Part shown: one piece after another, positions 23,936 through 33,351 of the stretch
How the letters are laid out: every line of letters starts with the position of its first letter
Position numbering within the stretch: the stretch's first letter is position 1
Assembly: GCA_050942895.1 (NCBI GenBank)
Contig: JBMNOE010000020.1
Coordinates: forward strand, 1 to 42,531
Direction: 5' to 3'
DNA from: JBNRMR01 sp050942895
GTDB lineage: Bacteria > Bacillota > Clostridia > Christensenellales > UBA1750
DNA: 42,531 nt
Position numbers and translations under genes: made by a program
Notes under the pieces: generated by a model
Database searches by the model: none
What the model saw: the letters and a program-made list of their open reading frames with translations, nothing else
What the model was told of the DNA's origin: nothing

Positions 23936-25171
23936 TTATACGCTTAAAGTCATCTGCTGCTGCGGGTTCTTTTCCTTTTGCTCTGCGCGATACCTTTTCA
24001 TCAGCGCGCTGATCCTCGCTGTGGGATCAACCAACATGCTCAAAGAGCGGTCATGGTTCAGGTGCTCGATTATATATGCGATATACTTTGAAAGATCCAC
24101 CGAAACATACCAGGGCTTTGAAAGAAGCTGCGGCGACTGATAGACCAAATTCGTCGACAGCACCCCGTCGACCATGCCCTTTTCATAGGCCATGTCGAAA
24201 ACTTCCATGCCTTCAGTGAAAAGACCGAATGTCGCGCACACAAAAATCCTTCGGGCGCCGTCCGCCTTCAGCTTTTCTGCAATCTCCAGTGAGGATTCGC
24301 CGGAGGCTATTATATCATCTGCGATCAGAACATCCTTGCCCTCCACGCTGTCGCCCAGGAACTCATGCTTCACTATGGGGTTTCTGCCGTTTACAATCCT
24401 GGAGTAATCCCTCCGCTTGTAGAACAGACCCATATCCACCCCCAGAACGGATGAATAATAGATGGCCCTGTCCAATGCGCCCTCGTCAGGAGAGATTATC
24501 ATAAGCTTTTCCTTTGTCGCTTCAATGTCTGGGAAGAGCTTTAAAAGAGCCTTTAGAAACTGATAGTTCGTCTTCATGTTCTCGAAGCTGGTGGTGGGAA
24601 TAGCGTTTGCGACCCGGGGATCATGGGCGTCGAATGTGATGATGTTGTCCACGCCCATCAGATGCAAATCCTGAAGCATTATCGCACAATCCAGCGACTC
24701 CCTGCCGTTGCGCTTGTGCTGCCTGCCGCCATACAGCATGGGCATGATCACGTTTATGCGGCGCGCTTTTTTGCCGATGGCCGCAATTATCCTTTTCAGA
24801 TCCTGGTAGTGGTCGTCCGGCCCCATATAGACCGTCCGGCCATACATGGTGTAGGTGATGTCGTAATTGTAGCAATCACAGATGATGTAAAGATCATCGC
24901 CCCGAACGGATTGGTTTATCACTCCCTTGCTTTCACCGGAAGCAAAGCGGGGGCAGTCGTGGCTTACAAGATATGAGGGCTTGTAATAGCCAATGAACTC
25001 GTATTCACCCGGAACCTGACCGTGCCTTTCCTGGCGCCATGAGGAGATGTACTCATCCACTTTTGCGCTTAAGTCCGAACAGCCCTTCATTCCCACGATG
25101 CCGAGTTCTCCCACGGGGATGTCTAAAAAGTGCTGCCTGTTGAGCTGGCTCTGCATTTCAACCACCTTCAA
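23936..25171 (-). CDS. prs: ribose-phosphate pyrophosphokinase (long clostridial form)
   Basis: Makes PRPP from ribose 5-phosphate and ATP for purine, pyrimidine, His and Trp synthesis. The 411-residue protein has the N-terminal Pribosyltran-N half with MPMLYGGRQHKRNGRESLD (about 142-160, catalytic flexible loop), VDNIITFDAHDPRV, SPDEGALDRA, and the PRPP loop VLIADDIIASGESS (about 290-303). It is near 90 residues longer than the common ~315-residue enzyme, with extra sequence at both ends, including SKPWYVSVDLSKYIAYIIEHL near the C-terminus. It has its own promoter and terminator. Confidence 0.9.
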   Translation of the reverse strand: MKVVEMQSQLNRQHFLDIPVGELGIVGMKGCSDLSAKVDEYISSWRQERHGQVPGEYEFIGYYKPSYLVSHDCPRFASGESKGVINQSVRGDDLYIICDCYNYDITYTMYGRTVYMGPDDHYQDLKRIIAAIGKKARRINVIMPMLYGGRQHKRNGRESLDCAIMLQDLHLMGVDNIITFDAHDPRVANAIPTTSFENMKTNYQFLKALLKLFPDIEATKEKLMIISPDEGALDRAIYYSSVLGVDMGLFYKRRDYSRIVNGRNPIVKHEFLGDSVEGKDVLIADDIIASGESSLEIAEKLKADGARRIFVCATFGLFTEGMEVFDMAYEKGMVDGVLSTNLVYQSPQLLSKPWYVSVDLSKYIAYIIEHLNHDRSLSMLVDPTARISALMKRYRAEQKEKNPQQQMTLSV

Positions 25172-25202
25172 AGTCGTTAATATTAAGTTTATAACCGTAT
25201 AA

Positions 25203-25231
25203 ATTATATCACATCATTCGACATAAATCAA
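25203..25231 (-). promoter_or_regulatory. prs promoter
   Basis: Read leftward: TTGATT (25231-25226), 17-nt spacer, TATAAT (25208-25203); the -35 overlaps the stop region of the upstream phosphotransferase gene. Confidence 0.8.
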
Positions 25232-26184
25232 CGCGCAAGACCTCCCAGGCGTCTATGCACAAGACCCCTGACATCATCCATAGTTTTCACATTTTTTGGA
25301 AATTCATTCATATCTGCGCAAATATTTTTTAAAAAGTCGCCGCCGAAGTCATGCAGGCATATCGCCCTTGCAAGATTCGGCAAAAAAGTGCCTTCTTCAA
25401 GCTCCTTCGCAAAATACTGTGCGATCATCCCCTCATCCCAGCAAAGAAGCTCCGCGGCTATCGGCGGCCATTCGCAGTAAAACGGCGCCATGTGGCAATC
25501 GCCGAAATCGATCATCTGAATGCCGCCTTTTTTTTCGATAAGCAAATTTTCGCCGGTCAAGTCGCCGTGGACAAAGACCCATTCCCTTTTATCAAGCCCT
25601 TTCGCCCAGCTTATTATCTCCCTGCGAAGGCCAGCATCAAAACCGTCCCAGCGTCTGTTTTCTTCAATAACGCTCACCATATCCCATGGCACATTACCGA
25701 CCTCGGTCTGTGTGTTCAGCGCACGCAAATTCTCCCGCAGCTCCCCAAAGAAGGACGCTCTTTCCGCATGGCTCATATTGGGCAGGGCCTCTCCCGCCTC
25801 TTTTCCCTGAGCGAACTCCATCACAATATAGTCAAAGTCGTATTTATCGCCGATTTTTCCATGGGCCAAAACTTTCGGCACCCTCACCCCCGCTTTTTCG
25901 GCGCGGCGCATGGCAAAAAGTTCCCTCATATCCTGCTGGTTTCCGCTCTCCTTTGGCGAGTATATTTTAACGACGGTTTCCCCCAGCCGAAAGACGGCGT
26001 TGGTGCCGGGCGTCAGCCTTTCGATATCCGCAGCCGGAAGGCCGTGAAGCTCATAAACATGCCTGATCAAGGGCGCAAATGCCTCCACAGACTGAAACAC
26101 TCTGCCCCAGGACGCCCAATCCGTTATTTCTTCCCTAAAAAGCGACAGCTTTGGCGATCCGCCGGCCTTTATATCCATGGACAT
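25228..26184 (-). CDS. APH-type phosphotransferase family protein
   Basis: A 318-residue kinase-like protein: nucleotide lobe with NAVFRLGETVVKIYSPKESG (about 64-83, Lys of VVKIY), then FDYIVMEFAQGKEAGEAL, the catalytic loop FVHGDLTGENLLIE (about 203-216, Asp of HGD) and MIDFGDCHMAPFYCEW. Members phosphorylate aminoglycosides, choline, homoserine or unknown metabolites; nothing here points to antibiotic resistance. Two ATGs (26184, 26178) follow a GGAG; the second has better spacing. Its promoter faces that of uvrC. Confidence 0.85.
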   Translation of the reverse strand: MSMDIKAGGSPKLSLFREEITDWASWGRVFQSVEAFAPLIRHVYELHGLPAADIERLTPGTNAVFRLGETVVKIYSPKESGNQQDMRELFAMRRAEKAGVRVPKVLAHGKIGDKYDFDYIVMEFAQGKEAGEALPNMSHAERASFFGELRENLRALNTQTEVGNVPWDMVSVIEENRRWDGFDAGLRREIISWAKGLDKREWVFVHGDLTGENLLIEKKGGIQMIDFGDCHMAPFYCEWPPIAAELLCWDEGMIAQYFAKELEEGTFLPNLARAICLHDFGGDFLKNICADMNEFPKNVKTMDDVRGLVHRRLGGLAR

Positions 26185-26230
26185 AATCTCCTTTAAACGC
26201 TATAATATCAGCGGAGGTGTTTTCTTGCAA
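26178..26230. promoter_or_regulatory. face-to-face promoters of uvrC and the phosphotransferase gene
   Basis: Rightward for uvrC: TGGACA (26178-26183), 17 nt, TATAAT (26201-26206). Leftward: TTGCAA (26230-26225), 17 nt, TATTAT (26207-26202). The two -10 boxes occupy the same 7 bp, and the leftward -35 covers the uvrC TTG start codon. Both cannot be used at once. Confidence 0.7.
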
Positions 26231-28057
26231 AACGACGCCATACAGGAAAAGCTAAAACAGCTTCCGGATTCGCCGGGGGTGTACATGATGCGCAGCGAAG
26301 GGGAGATAATCTACGTCGGTAAGGCGGTTTCCCTTAAAAACCGCGTGCGCTCATATTTCACGGCGTCCAAAAACCACACTGCCAAGGTCACAGCCATGGT
26401 GGACAAAATTGATGATTTTGACATCATCCTTTGCGACACCGAGCTGGAAGCCCTGGTGCTTGAAAACAACCTGATAAAAACCCATCAGCCCTATTATAAC
26501 ATCCTTTTAAAGGATGGAAAGACATATCCCTACATCTGTGTGGATTTCAGCGATCCTTTTCCAGTCCTGCAGGTTGTCCGAAAGGTGGAGAAGGACGGCT
26601 GCAAATATTTCGGGCCGTACTTTGGCGCCAATATGATCCGCGATATTCTGGATGTGGTCTACGAAACCTTCCCTCTACGCACTTGCACCCGCAGCATGGA
26701 TAGAATTTACCCCAGGGCATGCATTCGCTATGAGATCGGCCTTTGCCCCGGGCCCTGCATCGGCGCCTGCACACGGGAGGAATACGCCCAGCGGCTCAAA
26801 AATGTTCTTAGCTTCCTTTCAGGCGACATGAAGGATATCGCCGCGGAGCTTACCGAAAAGATGAACGCCTTCGCCAAGAACATGCAGTATGAACAGGCCG
26901 CTCTCATGAGGGACAGGCTTAAGCGCATCGAGCAGCTGAGCGAGAAGCAGCAGGCTTTTTCCGTCTCACTGCTGGACAGGGATGCCATCGCCATCGCCGC
27001 GGTGGGGCTGGATGTTATGGCTCAGGTGATGTACGTGCGCTCCGGCAGGCTTGTGGGAAGCGAGAGCTATGTTCTCGGCAACGCCCTTGACGCAAGCCCT
27101 GCCGATGTCATGAGGGGCTTTTTGCTCCAGCATTATGACGAATCCTCGTTCATCCCCAGGGAGATAATAATCGAAAGTGAATGCAGCCAGAAGGAAGCCG
27201 TGGAGGAGATACTGCGCAAGGCCAGGGGCGGCGCAGTCAGCATCGTTTTGCCCAGAATAAAAAGCGATAGAAAGCAGCTTGCAGAGCTGGCCAAAAAGAA
27301 CGCCCAGGAAAGCGTTCAAAAGCGCCATCTGAAGATGAGCCGCGAACACGAGCGCACTTTGGGCGCCTGCGAGGATCTGGGCAGGGCTTTGGGCATACCC
27401 GCGCCAAGGCGAATCGAGTGCTATGATATATCCAATTTTCAGGGGGCTCAAAGCGTCGGCAGCATGGTTGTGGCCACCGACGGCGCGGCCGACAAGAAGG
27501 AATATCGCATGTTTCGCATAAAGACCGTGGAAGGGCCTGATGACTTCGCATCCATTGCGGAGGTGATAACCCGCCGCTTCTCGCGCCTTCAAAAGGGCGA
27601 TAAATCATTTTCCTTGATGCCGGACATGGTCTTGATTGACGGCGGCAAAGGGCAGCTTTCCGCGGCTATTTCCGCCTTTAACAGCCTTGACTGGGCGGGC
27701 TGGACAAAACTCCCCCATTTCTTCGGCCTGGCAGAGCAGTTTGAGGAGATATTCCGCCCAGGCGAGAGTGATCCGGTCATAATCAGCAAGCGCAGCAATG
27801 CGCTGCATCTGCTCCAGCGCATCAGGGACGAGGCCCATCGCTTTGCGCTCACCCGCCACCAGGCTCTGCGGGGCAAAAGCACGACGGCATCCAAGCTTGA
27901 CGGCATCCCCGGCATCGGTCCTGCAAGAAAGCGCGCGCTTCTGGCGCATTTCAGGTCGTTGAAGGCAATATCTCAGGCGGAAGTGGATGAGCTTTTGCAG
28001 GTAAAGGGCATGAGCCGCCCTTCTGCCCAGGCCGTCTATGACGCCTTTCACAGGTAG
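26225..28057 (+). CDS. uvrC: excinuclease ABC subunit UvrC
   Basis: UvrC makes both incisions in nucleotide excision repair. The 610-residue protein has the GIY-YIG nuclease (about 12-95: SPGVYMMRSEGEIIYVGKA), a cysteine-bearing stretch (CTRSMDRIYPRACIRYEIGLCPGPCIGAC), the UVR motif that binds UvrB (about 190-225), the RNase H-like 5' nuclease (IECYDISNFQGAQSVGSMVV, VLIDGGKGQLSAA) and a C-terminal helix-hairpin-helix pair. I chose the TTG at 26225 since GGAGGTG lies 5 nt upstream and the family begins there; transcription probably starts only about 12 nt before it. Confidence 0.96.
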   Translation: MQNDAIQEKLKQLPDSPGVYMMRSEGEIIYVGKAVSLKNRVRSYFTASKNHTAKVTAMVDKIDDFDIILCDTELEALVLENNLIKTHQPYYNILLKDGKTYPYICVDFSDPFPVLQVVRKVEKDGCKYFGPYFGANMIRDILDVVYETFPLRTCTRSMDRIYPRACIRYEIGLCPGPCIGACTREEYAQRLKNVLSFLSGDMKDIAAELTEKMNAFAKNMQYEQAALMRDRLKRIEQLSEKQQAFSVSLLDRDAIAIAAVGLDVMAQVMYVRSGRLVGSESYVLGNALDASPADVMRGFLLQHYDESSFIPREIIIESECSQKEAVEEILRKARGGAVSIVLPRIKSDRKQLAELAKKNAQESVQKRHLKMSREHERTLGACEDLGRALGIPAPRRIECYDISNFQGAQSVGSMVVATDGAADKKEYRMFRIKTVEGPDDFASIAEVITRRFSRLQKGDKSFSLMPDMVLIDGGKGQLSAAISAFNSLDWAGWTKLPHFFGLAEQFEEIFRPGESDPVIISKRSNALHLLQRIRDEAHRFALTRHQALRGKSTTASKLDGIPGIGPARKRALLAHFRSLKAISQAEVDELLQVKGMSRPSAQAVYDAFHR

Positions 28058-28166
28058 CTTTATGCTTTATCGCTCATCATTTGGGATGAACATTGCATTA
28101 TGATGAAAAGGTTTATATGAAATTGTGAAAAATTATGAAAGCTTTTGAAAAGGAAGGGTAAAGAAC

Positions 28167-28973
28167 ATGCATTTAAAAAAGGACGGACCGACTGATGTGA
28201 AGATAATCGCGCTGGATCTTGACGATACATTGCTGAACGAAAAGCGGAGCATCACCCCAAAGGTCAGACAGGCGATTTCAGACGCCGCTGCGGCAGGGAT
28301 AATCGTGGTGCTGGCCAGCGGCAGAATGCTGCCCGCGGCTATGCCCATACACAAATCCCTTGAACTGGACACGCCCCTCATCTGCTGCAATGGCGCGTAT
28401 GTCTGCCACCCCGGGGGCGAGGTAATCTTCCGCTGCCCCATAGACAAAAAGACTGCCGACAAGGTGTTGCAATACTCAAGGGATAAGGGTATATATATAC
28501 AGTATTATGTTGGAAACGATTATTTCTATGAAGGTGAGGGCGAAGAAAGCCGGCTCTATGAAAGTCTGACCGCCATCCCGGGCATCTTTGTGGATGATTT
28601 AATGGCAATTCAGGAGGGCTCAGACAAGCTGCTGATGATCGGCCTTCCCAATATGGATAAGGAGCTGGAAGTGGTGAAAGAAGCCTTTCCGGAGCTTTCA
28701 ATCGCCCGTTCCAAGCCGTTTTATGTGGAGATCAACCACCCCGGAGCCACAAAGGGCGCTGCACTGAAGGCCCTGGCTGACCACTACGGCTTTTCGCGGG
28801 AACAGGTGATGGCCATAGGCGACGGCACCAACGACCTGCCGATGCTTGAATATGCCGGCGTAAGCGTTGCCATGGACAATGCGCCGGAGCAGGTGAAAAA
28901 GGCCTGCAAATACATCACGGCATCCTGCAACGAGGACGGCGTGGCCAAAGCGATATACGAGCTTGCCCTTTAA
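28167..28973 (+). CDS. Cof-type HAD hydrolase
   Basis: A 268-residue HAD phosphatase with a C2 cap: motif I IIALDLDDTLLNEKRSI (about 12-28), VVLASGRM (motif II), the lysine of GATKGAALKALADHYG, and motif IV AIGDGTNDLPMLEYAGVSVAMDNA (about 216-239). Typical of Cof/YidA enzymes that dephosphorylate sugar phosphates or FMN-like compounds. AAGGAAGGG precedes the ATG. A GTG 10 codons later is an alternative start. It lies between uvrC and hprK. Confidence 0.93.
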   Translation: MHLKKDGPTDVKIIALDLDDTLLNEKRSITPKVRQAISDAAAAGIIVVLASGRMLPAAMPIHKSLELDTPLICCNGAYVCHPGGEVIFRCPIDKKTADKVLQYSRDKGIYIQYYVGNDYFYEGEGEESRLYESLTAIPGIFVDDLMAIQEGSDKLLMIGLPNMDKELEVVKEAFPELSIARSKPFYVEINHPGATKGAALKALADHYGFSREQVMAIGDGTNDLPMLEYAGVSVAMDNAPEQVKKACKYITASCNEDGVAKAIYELAL

Positions 28974-28999
28974 CGGGCAGCCCTAAAGAAGGTGACATT

Positions 29000-29944
29000 A
29001 TGGTAAATATTGAGCGCTTTATGAAGGCGTTGAAGCTGGAAGCCCTGTACATGCCCAAGATCGACGATCTTAACCTGGAAAGTACCGATGTGAACCGCCC
29101 GGGCCTTCAGTTTTCAGGTTTCTTTGACTACTTCCCCCACGAGCGGCTGCAGCTCATCGGCAAGGGGGAGATGACATACCTTTTAAAGCACAGCGCCGCC
29201 GAAAGAAGCGATATACTGGACAGATATATGAGCTACAAGCCCCCCTGCGTGATAATCTCCAGGGGTATGCCCTGCCCCCCAGAGCTGATGGCGGCTGCAA
29301 AAACCCACGGGATACCGCTGCTTTCATCGCCTATGCTCACATCCAAGGTGTCGACCATCGCCATGAACTGGCTCAGCAGCGCCCTTGCCCCCACCATCAC
29401 CCAGCACGGCGTTTTGATATCCGTGGACGGCGTGGGGCTTTTGCTCACAGGTGAAAACGGCATAGGCAAAAGCGAAAGCGCTTTGGAGATGGTAAAGCGG
29501 GGGCATTCCCTCGTGGCGGACGACGCCGTTGAAATACGCAAGGTCAGTGAAAACAGGCTGGTGGGACAATCCCCCGAACACATTCGCAGCTTCATGGAGA
29601 TCAGAGGCGTGGGTCTCATCGATGTTCGGGCCATGTTTGGAGTCAGCGCCATAATCCATTCAAAGTCAATCGACCTGAACATCCACATGGAGACCTGGGA
29701 CGAAAACAAGCGCTATGAGCGGCTGGGCTTCAACGAAGAGCATGCCACAATTTTGGGCGTCAGCGTTCCCCGGCTTTTGATACCCGTTCGGCCCGGAAGA
29801 AACCTTGCCATTACGCTGGAGGTGGCTGCCAAGAACTACAGGCTTAAAACCGCCGGCTACAACGCCGCAAGGGAATTGGAGCGCCGGGTGGAGGAGCTGA
29901 TACTTATCAACAGCGGCATCAGCATGGAGTCCGGCGACGAATAG
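29000..29944 (+). CDS. hprK: HPr kinase/phosphorylase
   Basis: HprK adds or removes phosphate at Ser46 of HPr and so controls carbon catabolite repression. The 314-residue protein has an N-terminal MurF-like domain (1-130), His136 before the P-loop, Walker A GENGIGKS (151-158), the acidic LVADDAVEI (171-179) and the family signature MEIRGVGLIDVRAMFG (199-214). Length is normal. AAGGTGAC precedes the ATG. It is followed within about 25-50 nt by the DUF2200 and glucokinase genes, suggesting a sugar-control operon. Confidence 0.97.
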   Translation: MVNIERFMKALKLEALYMPKIDDLNLESTDVNRPGLQFSGFFDYFPHERLQLIGKGEMTYLLKHSAAERSDILDRYMSYKPPCVIISRGMPCPPELMAAAKTHGIPLLSSPMLTSKVSTIAMNWLSSALAPTITQHGVLISVDGVGLLLTGENGIGKSESALEMVKRGHSLVADDAVEIRKVSENRLVGQSPEHIRSFMEIRGVGLIDVRAMFGVSAIIHSKSIDLNIHMETWDENKRYERLGFNEEHATILGVSVPRLLIPVRPGRNLAITLEVAAKNYRLKTAGYNAARELERRVEELILINSGISMESGDE

Positions 29945-29969
29945 ACCGCGAACGGATGGTGAGTATACG

Positions 29970-30320
29970 ATGAAAAACGAACGCATATACAAAATGGCAT
30001 TTTCAAAGGTCTATCCCATGTATCTGCAAAAGGCGGAGAAAAAAGGGCGCAGCAAGGATGAAGTCGATGAAATCATCCTATGGCTGACGGGTTATGACAA
30101 ACAGGGCCTAAACCGGCAGATTGAAAAAGAGGCGGATTTTGAAACATTCTTTACGCAGGCGCCTTTGATGAACCCCAATGCGGGCAAGATCACGGGGGTG
30201 GTCTGCGGCGTGCGGGTGGAGACAATTGAGGAGCCGCTGATGCAGAAAATCCGCTGGCTGGACAAGCTGATCGACGAGCTGGCCAAGGGCAAGGCCATGG
30301 AGAAGATCCTAAGGGCGTAA
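29970..30320 (+). CDS. DUF2200 family protein
   Basis: A 116-residue protein matching DUF2200 from memory: ERIYKMAFSKVYPMYLQKAEKKGRSKDEVDEII near the start, FFTQAPLMNPNAGKITGVVCGVRVE in the middle and MQKIRWLDKLIDELAKGKAMEKIL at the end. Function unknown; the basic N-terminal half looks soluble. GGATGGTGAG precedes the ATG. Its place between hprK and a glucokinase gene may be coincidental. Confidence 0.85.
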   Translation: MKNERIYKMAFSKVYPMYLQKAEKKGRSKDEVDEIILWLTGYDKQGLNRQIEKEADFETFFTQAPLMNPNAGKITGVVCGVRVETIEEPLMQKIRWLDKLIDELAKGKAMEKILRA

Positions 30321-30368
30321 AGCTATCTGAAAGTGAATTTTATGCGCGTTATGCGCGGAGGTACATTC

Positions 30369-31328
30369 ATGCATTACATAGGAATCGATATCGGCGGGAC
30401 CAACATCGCCGCCGGCCTTGTGGACGAAAGCGGCAGCATCATCGCGAAGATGAGCTCACCCACCGGCGCTGAAAGAGGGCTTGATTTCATCGTTGAGGAC
30501 ATGGCCGATCTTTGCCAAAGACTGATGGACGGCACAGGCCTTCGCGCAGAAAACATCGGCGCGGTTGGCATCGGTCTGCCCGGAATAGTCAGTCCTCAGG
30601 AAGGCATGGTCTATTTCTGCCCAAACCTTAACTGGCGCGATATTCCGCTCAGAGACATTTTCGCCGAAAGAATAGATCTGCCCGTTTACATTGGCAACGA
30701 CGCCAATGTAGCTGCATGGGCTGAACGTGCCTCCGGCGTTTTCAAGGGAAAGGATAACTGCATTTTTCTGACCCTGGGAACGGGCCTTGGCGGGGGCATC
30801 ATTTTAGACGGCAAGCTCTTCACAGGAGTGCATCATGTGGGCGCAGAGCCTGGCCACATGGTGCTTGTGGCCAACGGCAACCCCTGCAATTGCGGCAATT
30901 ACGGCTGCTTTGAGCGCTATGCCTCCGCCTCCGCTTTGATAAACATGGCAAAGAATGCCCTTTCAGGAAAGGTTTTTCCTGCCGGGGAAGGTTCGCTCAT
31001 GCTTGAAAAGGCCGGCTCTATTGAAAAAATTGATGCCAAATGCGTCATCGACAGCGCAAAGGAGGGCGATGAAGTTGCCCTCGATGTCTTTGAAGCCTAT
31101 GCGAAATATCTTGCCCTTGGAATAGTTTCCCTCATCAACCTTTTCGATCCTGAGATTATCGCTTTGGGGGGAGGCGTTTCTAACGCGGGGGAATTCCTCC
31201 TGGAGGCTGTGCGCAGGCATGTAAGGGAAAATGCTCTTTTCAAGGATATTCCCTATGCCGACATAGTCATAGCCACCCTCGGCAACGATGCGGGCATAAT
31301 CGGCGCGGCCATGCTGGGCGCAATATAG
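30369..31328 (+). CDS. ROK-family glucokinase
   Basis: Phosphorylates glucose or a related sugar. The 319-residue protein has the ATP-binding GIDIGGTNIAAG (5-16), the catalytic Asp111 in GNDANVAAW, LGTGLGGGIILDG and the ROK zinc motif with His163 (EPGHM) and Cys173, 175, 180 (NPCNCGNYGCFER). I chose the ATG at 30369, 8 nt after GCGGAGG; earlier starts in the frame lack a site. There is no N-terminal DNA-binding domain, so it is a kinase and not a ROK repressor. Confidence 0.92.
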   Translation: MHYIGIDIGGTNIAAGLVDESGSIIAKMSSPTGAERGLDFIVEDMADLCQRLMDGTGLRAENIGAVGIGLPGIVSPQEGMVYFCPNLNWRDIPLRDIFAERIDLPVYIGNDANVAAWAERASGVFKGKDNCIFLTLGTGLGGGIILDGKLFTGVHHVGAEPGHMVLVANGNPCNCGNYGCFERYASASALINMAKNALSGKVFPAGEGSLMLEKAGSIEKIDAKCVIDSAKEGDEVALDVFEAYAKYLALGIVSLINLFDPEIIALGGGVSNAGEFLLEAVRRHVRENALFKDIPYADIVIATLGNDAGIIGAAMLGAI

Positions 31329-31360
31329 GCCGCCCCTAACCTCCTCTCCCCTCCCCTGAT

Positions 31361-31389
31361 TTGACAGCACCCCAAAAAAGATTTACAAT
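31361..31389 (+). promoter_or_regulatory. MATE exporter promoter
   Basis: TTGACA (31361-31366), 17-nt spacer, TACAAT (31384-31389); near-perfect sigma-A site. Transcription from about 31396 supports the TTG start at 31427. Confidence 0.88.
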
Positions 31390-31426
31390 GTTTTTACAAT
31401 GTATTTTTTTTGATAGGGGTGTTTTT

Positions 31427-32905
31427 TTGTCCTTAACAACTGAAAAGGGAGAAGATACCGGAAGCAGTTGCTCGGCGGACTTACAGACCCAGGAAGCATT
31501 ATCAGGAGAGAAAGTCGGCCTCATCAGGCAGATTATCCGCGGCCTTTCAACGCCCAGGCCTGCAGATCTTGACAGCAAGACCATCTCGGAGCGAGTGCGG
31601 ACAATCGCTTTGCCGGCGATGATCGAGTCTTTCCTTTTGCACCTTGCCAGCATGGTCAACACCATGATGGTGGGAAGCATCGGCACCTGGGCCATAGCCG
31701 CAATAGGCTACTGCACCCAGCCGCGCTTTTTGCTGCTGGCGGTCTTTCAAGCCTTCAACACCGGCAGCACCGCCCTGATCGCGAGGGCCAAAGGCGCAAA
31801 TGATATAAAAGAAGCAAACAACATTATGCACCAGAGCATATTGCTTTCAGTGCTTGCTTCATTGGCGCTGGCGGTGCTGGGCTACATCTTTGCAACGCCC
31901 ATGGTTGTTTTCATGGGTGCCCAGACGCCGCAAACAATACTTGGCGCAACGCAATATATGCGCGTGATAATGCTGTCCTTTCCCGCCAATGCCCTGAGCC
32001 TTGCGATCACGGCAGTTTTAAGGGGCATCGGCAAGACCAGGGTGGCCATGGTTTACAACATTTCATCCAATGTGGTTAACGTAATCATCGGGTTTTTATT
32101 CATCACAGGCAGGTTCGGCCTGCCCAGGCTTGAGGTCATGGGTGCGGCGCTGGGCATGGCCTGTGGGCAGATTGTGGGCATGATAATCGCCGTTTATGCA
32201 GTGGTTCGCGGCGCTGACATACTCCACTTCGACTTAAAAAGCCTCTTTCGCCTGAGCAAGGCCACATTAGCCCGCGTCACAAAGATTGGCGCACCGGCGA
32301 TGCTGGATCAAGGCGCCATGCGCGTCGGCCAGCTTATGTTCGCAAAGGTGGTCGCATCATTGGGGACCGAGGCCTACGCAACCCACCAGATAGTCAACAA
32401 CATACTATCTTTGACATTCGCAAACGGCATGGCCTTCGGCGTAGCGGCGACTGCGCTTTTAGGCCAGTCAATGGGCTATAAGCGCCCTGACCACGGCAAG
32501 GCCTATGTGCAGATATGCCGCCGATATTCGATGATAATTTCACTGGGGCTTGCGGCGTTCATGACCATATTCGGCCGCTTTCTCGTGGGCATGTACACCA
32601 CCGAAGCTGATGTCATCACCCAGGGGGCGGCGCTGCTTTGGATAGTCGCCCTTGTGCAGCCCCTTCAAAGCTCCCAGCAGGTTCTGGCAGGAGCTTTGCG
32701 CGGCGCAGGCGACACAAAGGCTGTTGCCTTCTGCACGTTTTTGGGCCTTGTGCTGGTGCGGCCGATACTCTCCTACACTCTGGTGAACATTGCCAATTCA
32801 GGGCTTTGGGGCGTGTGGATTGCAATGATCTGCGATCAAGCTATGCGCTCATGCTACACCATGTGGCGCTTCGCCTCCGATAAATGGAAAACCATAAAGG
32901 TGTAG
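31427..32905 (+). CDS. MATE-family efflux transporter
   Basis: A 492-residue protein with about twelve membrane helices in two MATE halves: IALPAMIESFLLHLASMVNTMMVGSIG starts the first, IGAPAMLDQGAMRVGQLMFAKVVASLG the second. It exports cationic compounds or drugs with H+ or Na+; the substrate is unknown. The TTG at 31427 is favoured: AGGGGTG lies 6 nt upstream and the promoter rules out the earlier TTG. The 50 N-terminal residues are hydrophilic, longer than usual. Confidence 0.92.
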   Translation: MSLTTEKGEDTGSSCSADLQTQEALSGEKVGLIRQIIRGLSTPRPADLDSKTISERVRTIALPAMIESFLLHLASMVNTMMVGSIGTWAIAAIGYCTQPRFLLLAVFQAFNTGSTALIARAKGANDIKEANNIMHQSILLSVLASLALAVLGYIFATPMVVFMGAQTPQTILGATQYMRVIMLSFPANALSLAITAVLRGIGKTRVAMVYNISSNVVNVIIGFLFITGRFGLPRLEVMGAALGMACGQIVGMIIAVYAVVRGADILHFDLKSLFRLSKATLARVTKIGAPAMLDQGAMRVGQLMFAKVVASLGTEAYATHQIVNNILSLTFANGMAFGVAATALLGQSMGYKRPDHGKAYVQICRRYSMIISLGLAAFMTIFGRFLVGMYTTEADVITQGAALLWIVALVQPLQSSQQVLAGALRGAGDTKAVAFCTFLGLVLVRPILSYTLVNIANSGLWGVWIAMICDQAMRSCYTMWRFASDKWKTIKV

Positions 32906-32978
32906 ACCCGCAGGGATAATACTCTTTTTATTGAGGGAGGAAAGATCAGTCTCGCTTTTAAGGCGCCGATGAGCCTAA

Positions 32979-33351
32979 TACCGAAAAGGAATAGCCCCAA
33001 GGTACTACTTTTTGATCATCCATAAAGCTGACAAAGCTGAAAATGTGGATATCGGCATGGCCTGCTTTGCGGCGGATTTCTCTCGCAGACAATACCTGCA
33101 TGCCGGCTTCTGAGGCCCGTGGATTTAAGCGCCTGTTTGCAGGATGCTTCCGGGATAATATCGCCTCTAGAAAGACTATTGAAAAATTAGGCGCAATTCC
33201 CATAACCCTCCGCGATGTGCCGGGCGGCGAAGTCCTGCAATACCTGCGGGAGGAAAATATCGACATGTATGTCTGGAACATCGCGCCCCCCAAAAAACGC
33301 TTTCTGAGCCGCCTTTCTAATGCAATTGCAATCAAAGAACGGGCGATCTAG
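32979..33351 (+). pseudogene. GNAT acetyltransferase remnant (RimJ-like), frameshifted
   Basis: The 3' part (about 33118-33351) encodes GFKRLFAGCFRDNIASRKTIEKLGAIP, a clear GNAT C-terminal half. The preceding stretch, in another frame (about 32991-33050), encodes YYFLIIHKADKAENVDIG, which looks like the central strands. A shift near 33050-33115 separates them, the acetyl-CoA loop between is unreadable, and the N-terminus is absent. I take it as a decayed gene. The 150 nt after it (33352-33502) show nothing I can assign. Confidence 0.65.

Noticed and set aside
25228..26184. Aminoglycoside resistance gene
   Set aside because: It has the kinase fold and HGD motif, but the same fold serves many metabolic kinases and the context (uvrC, prs) gives no resistance signal.
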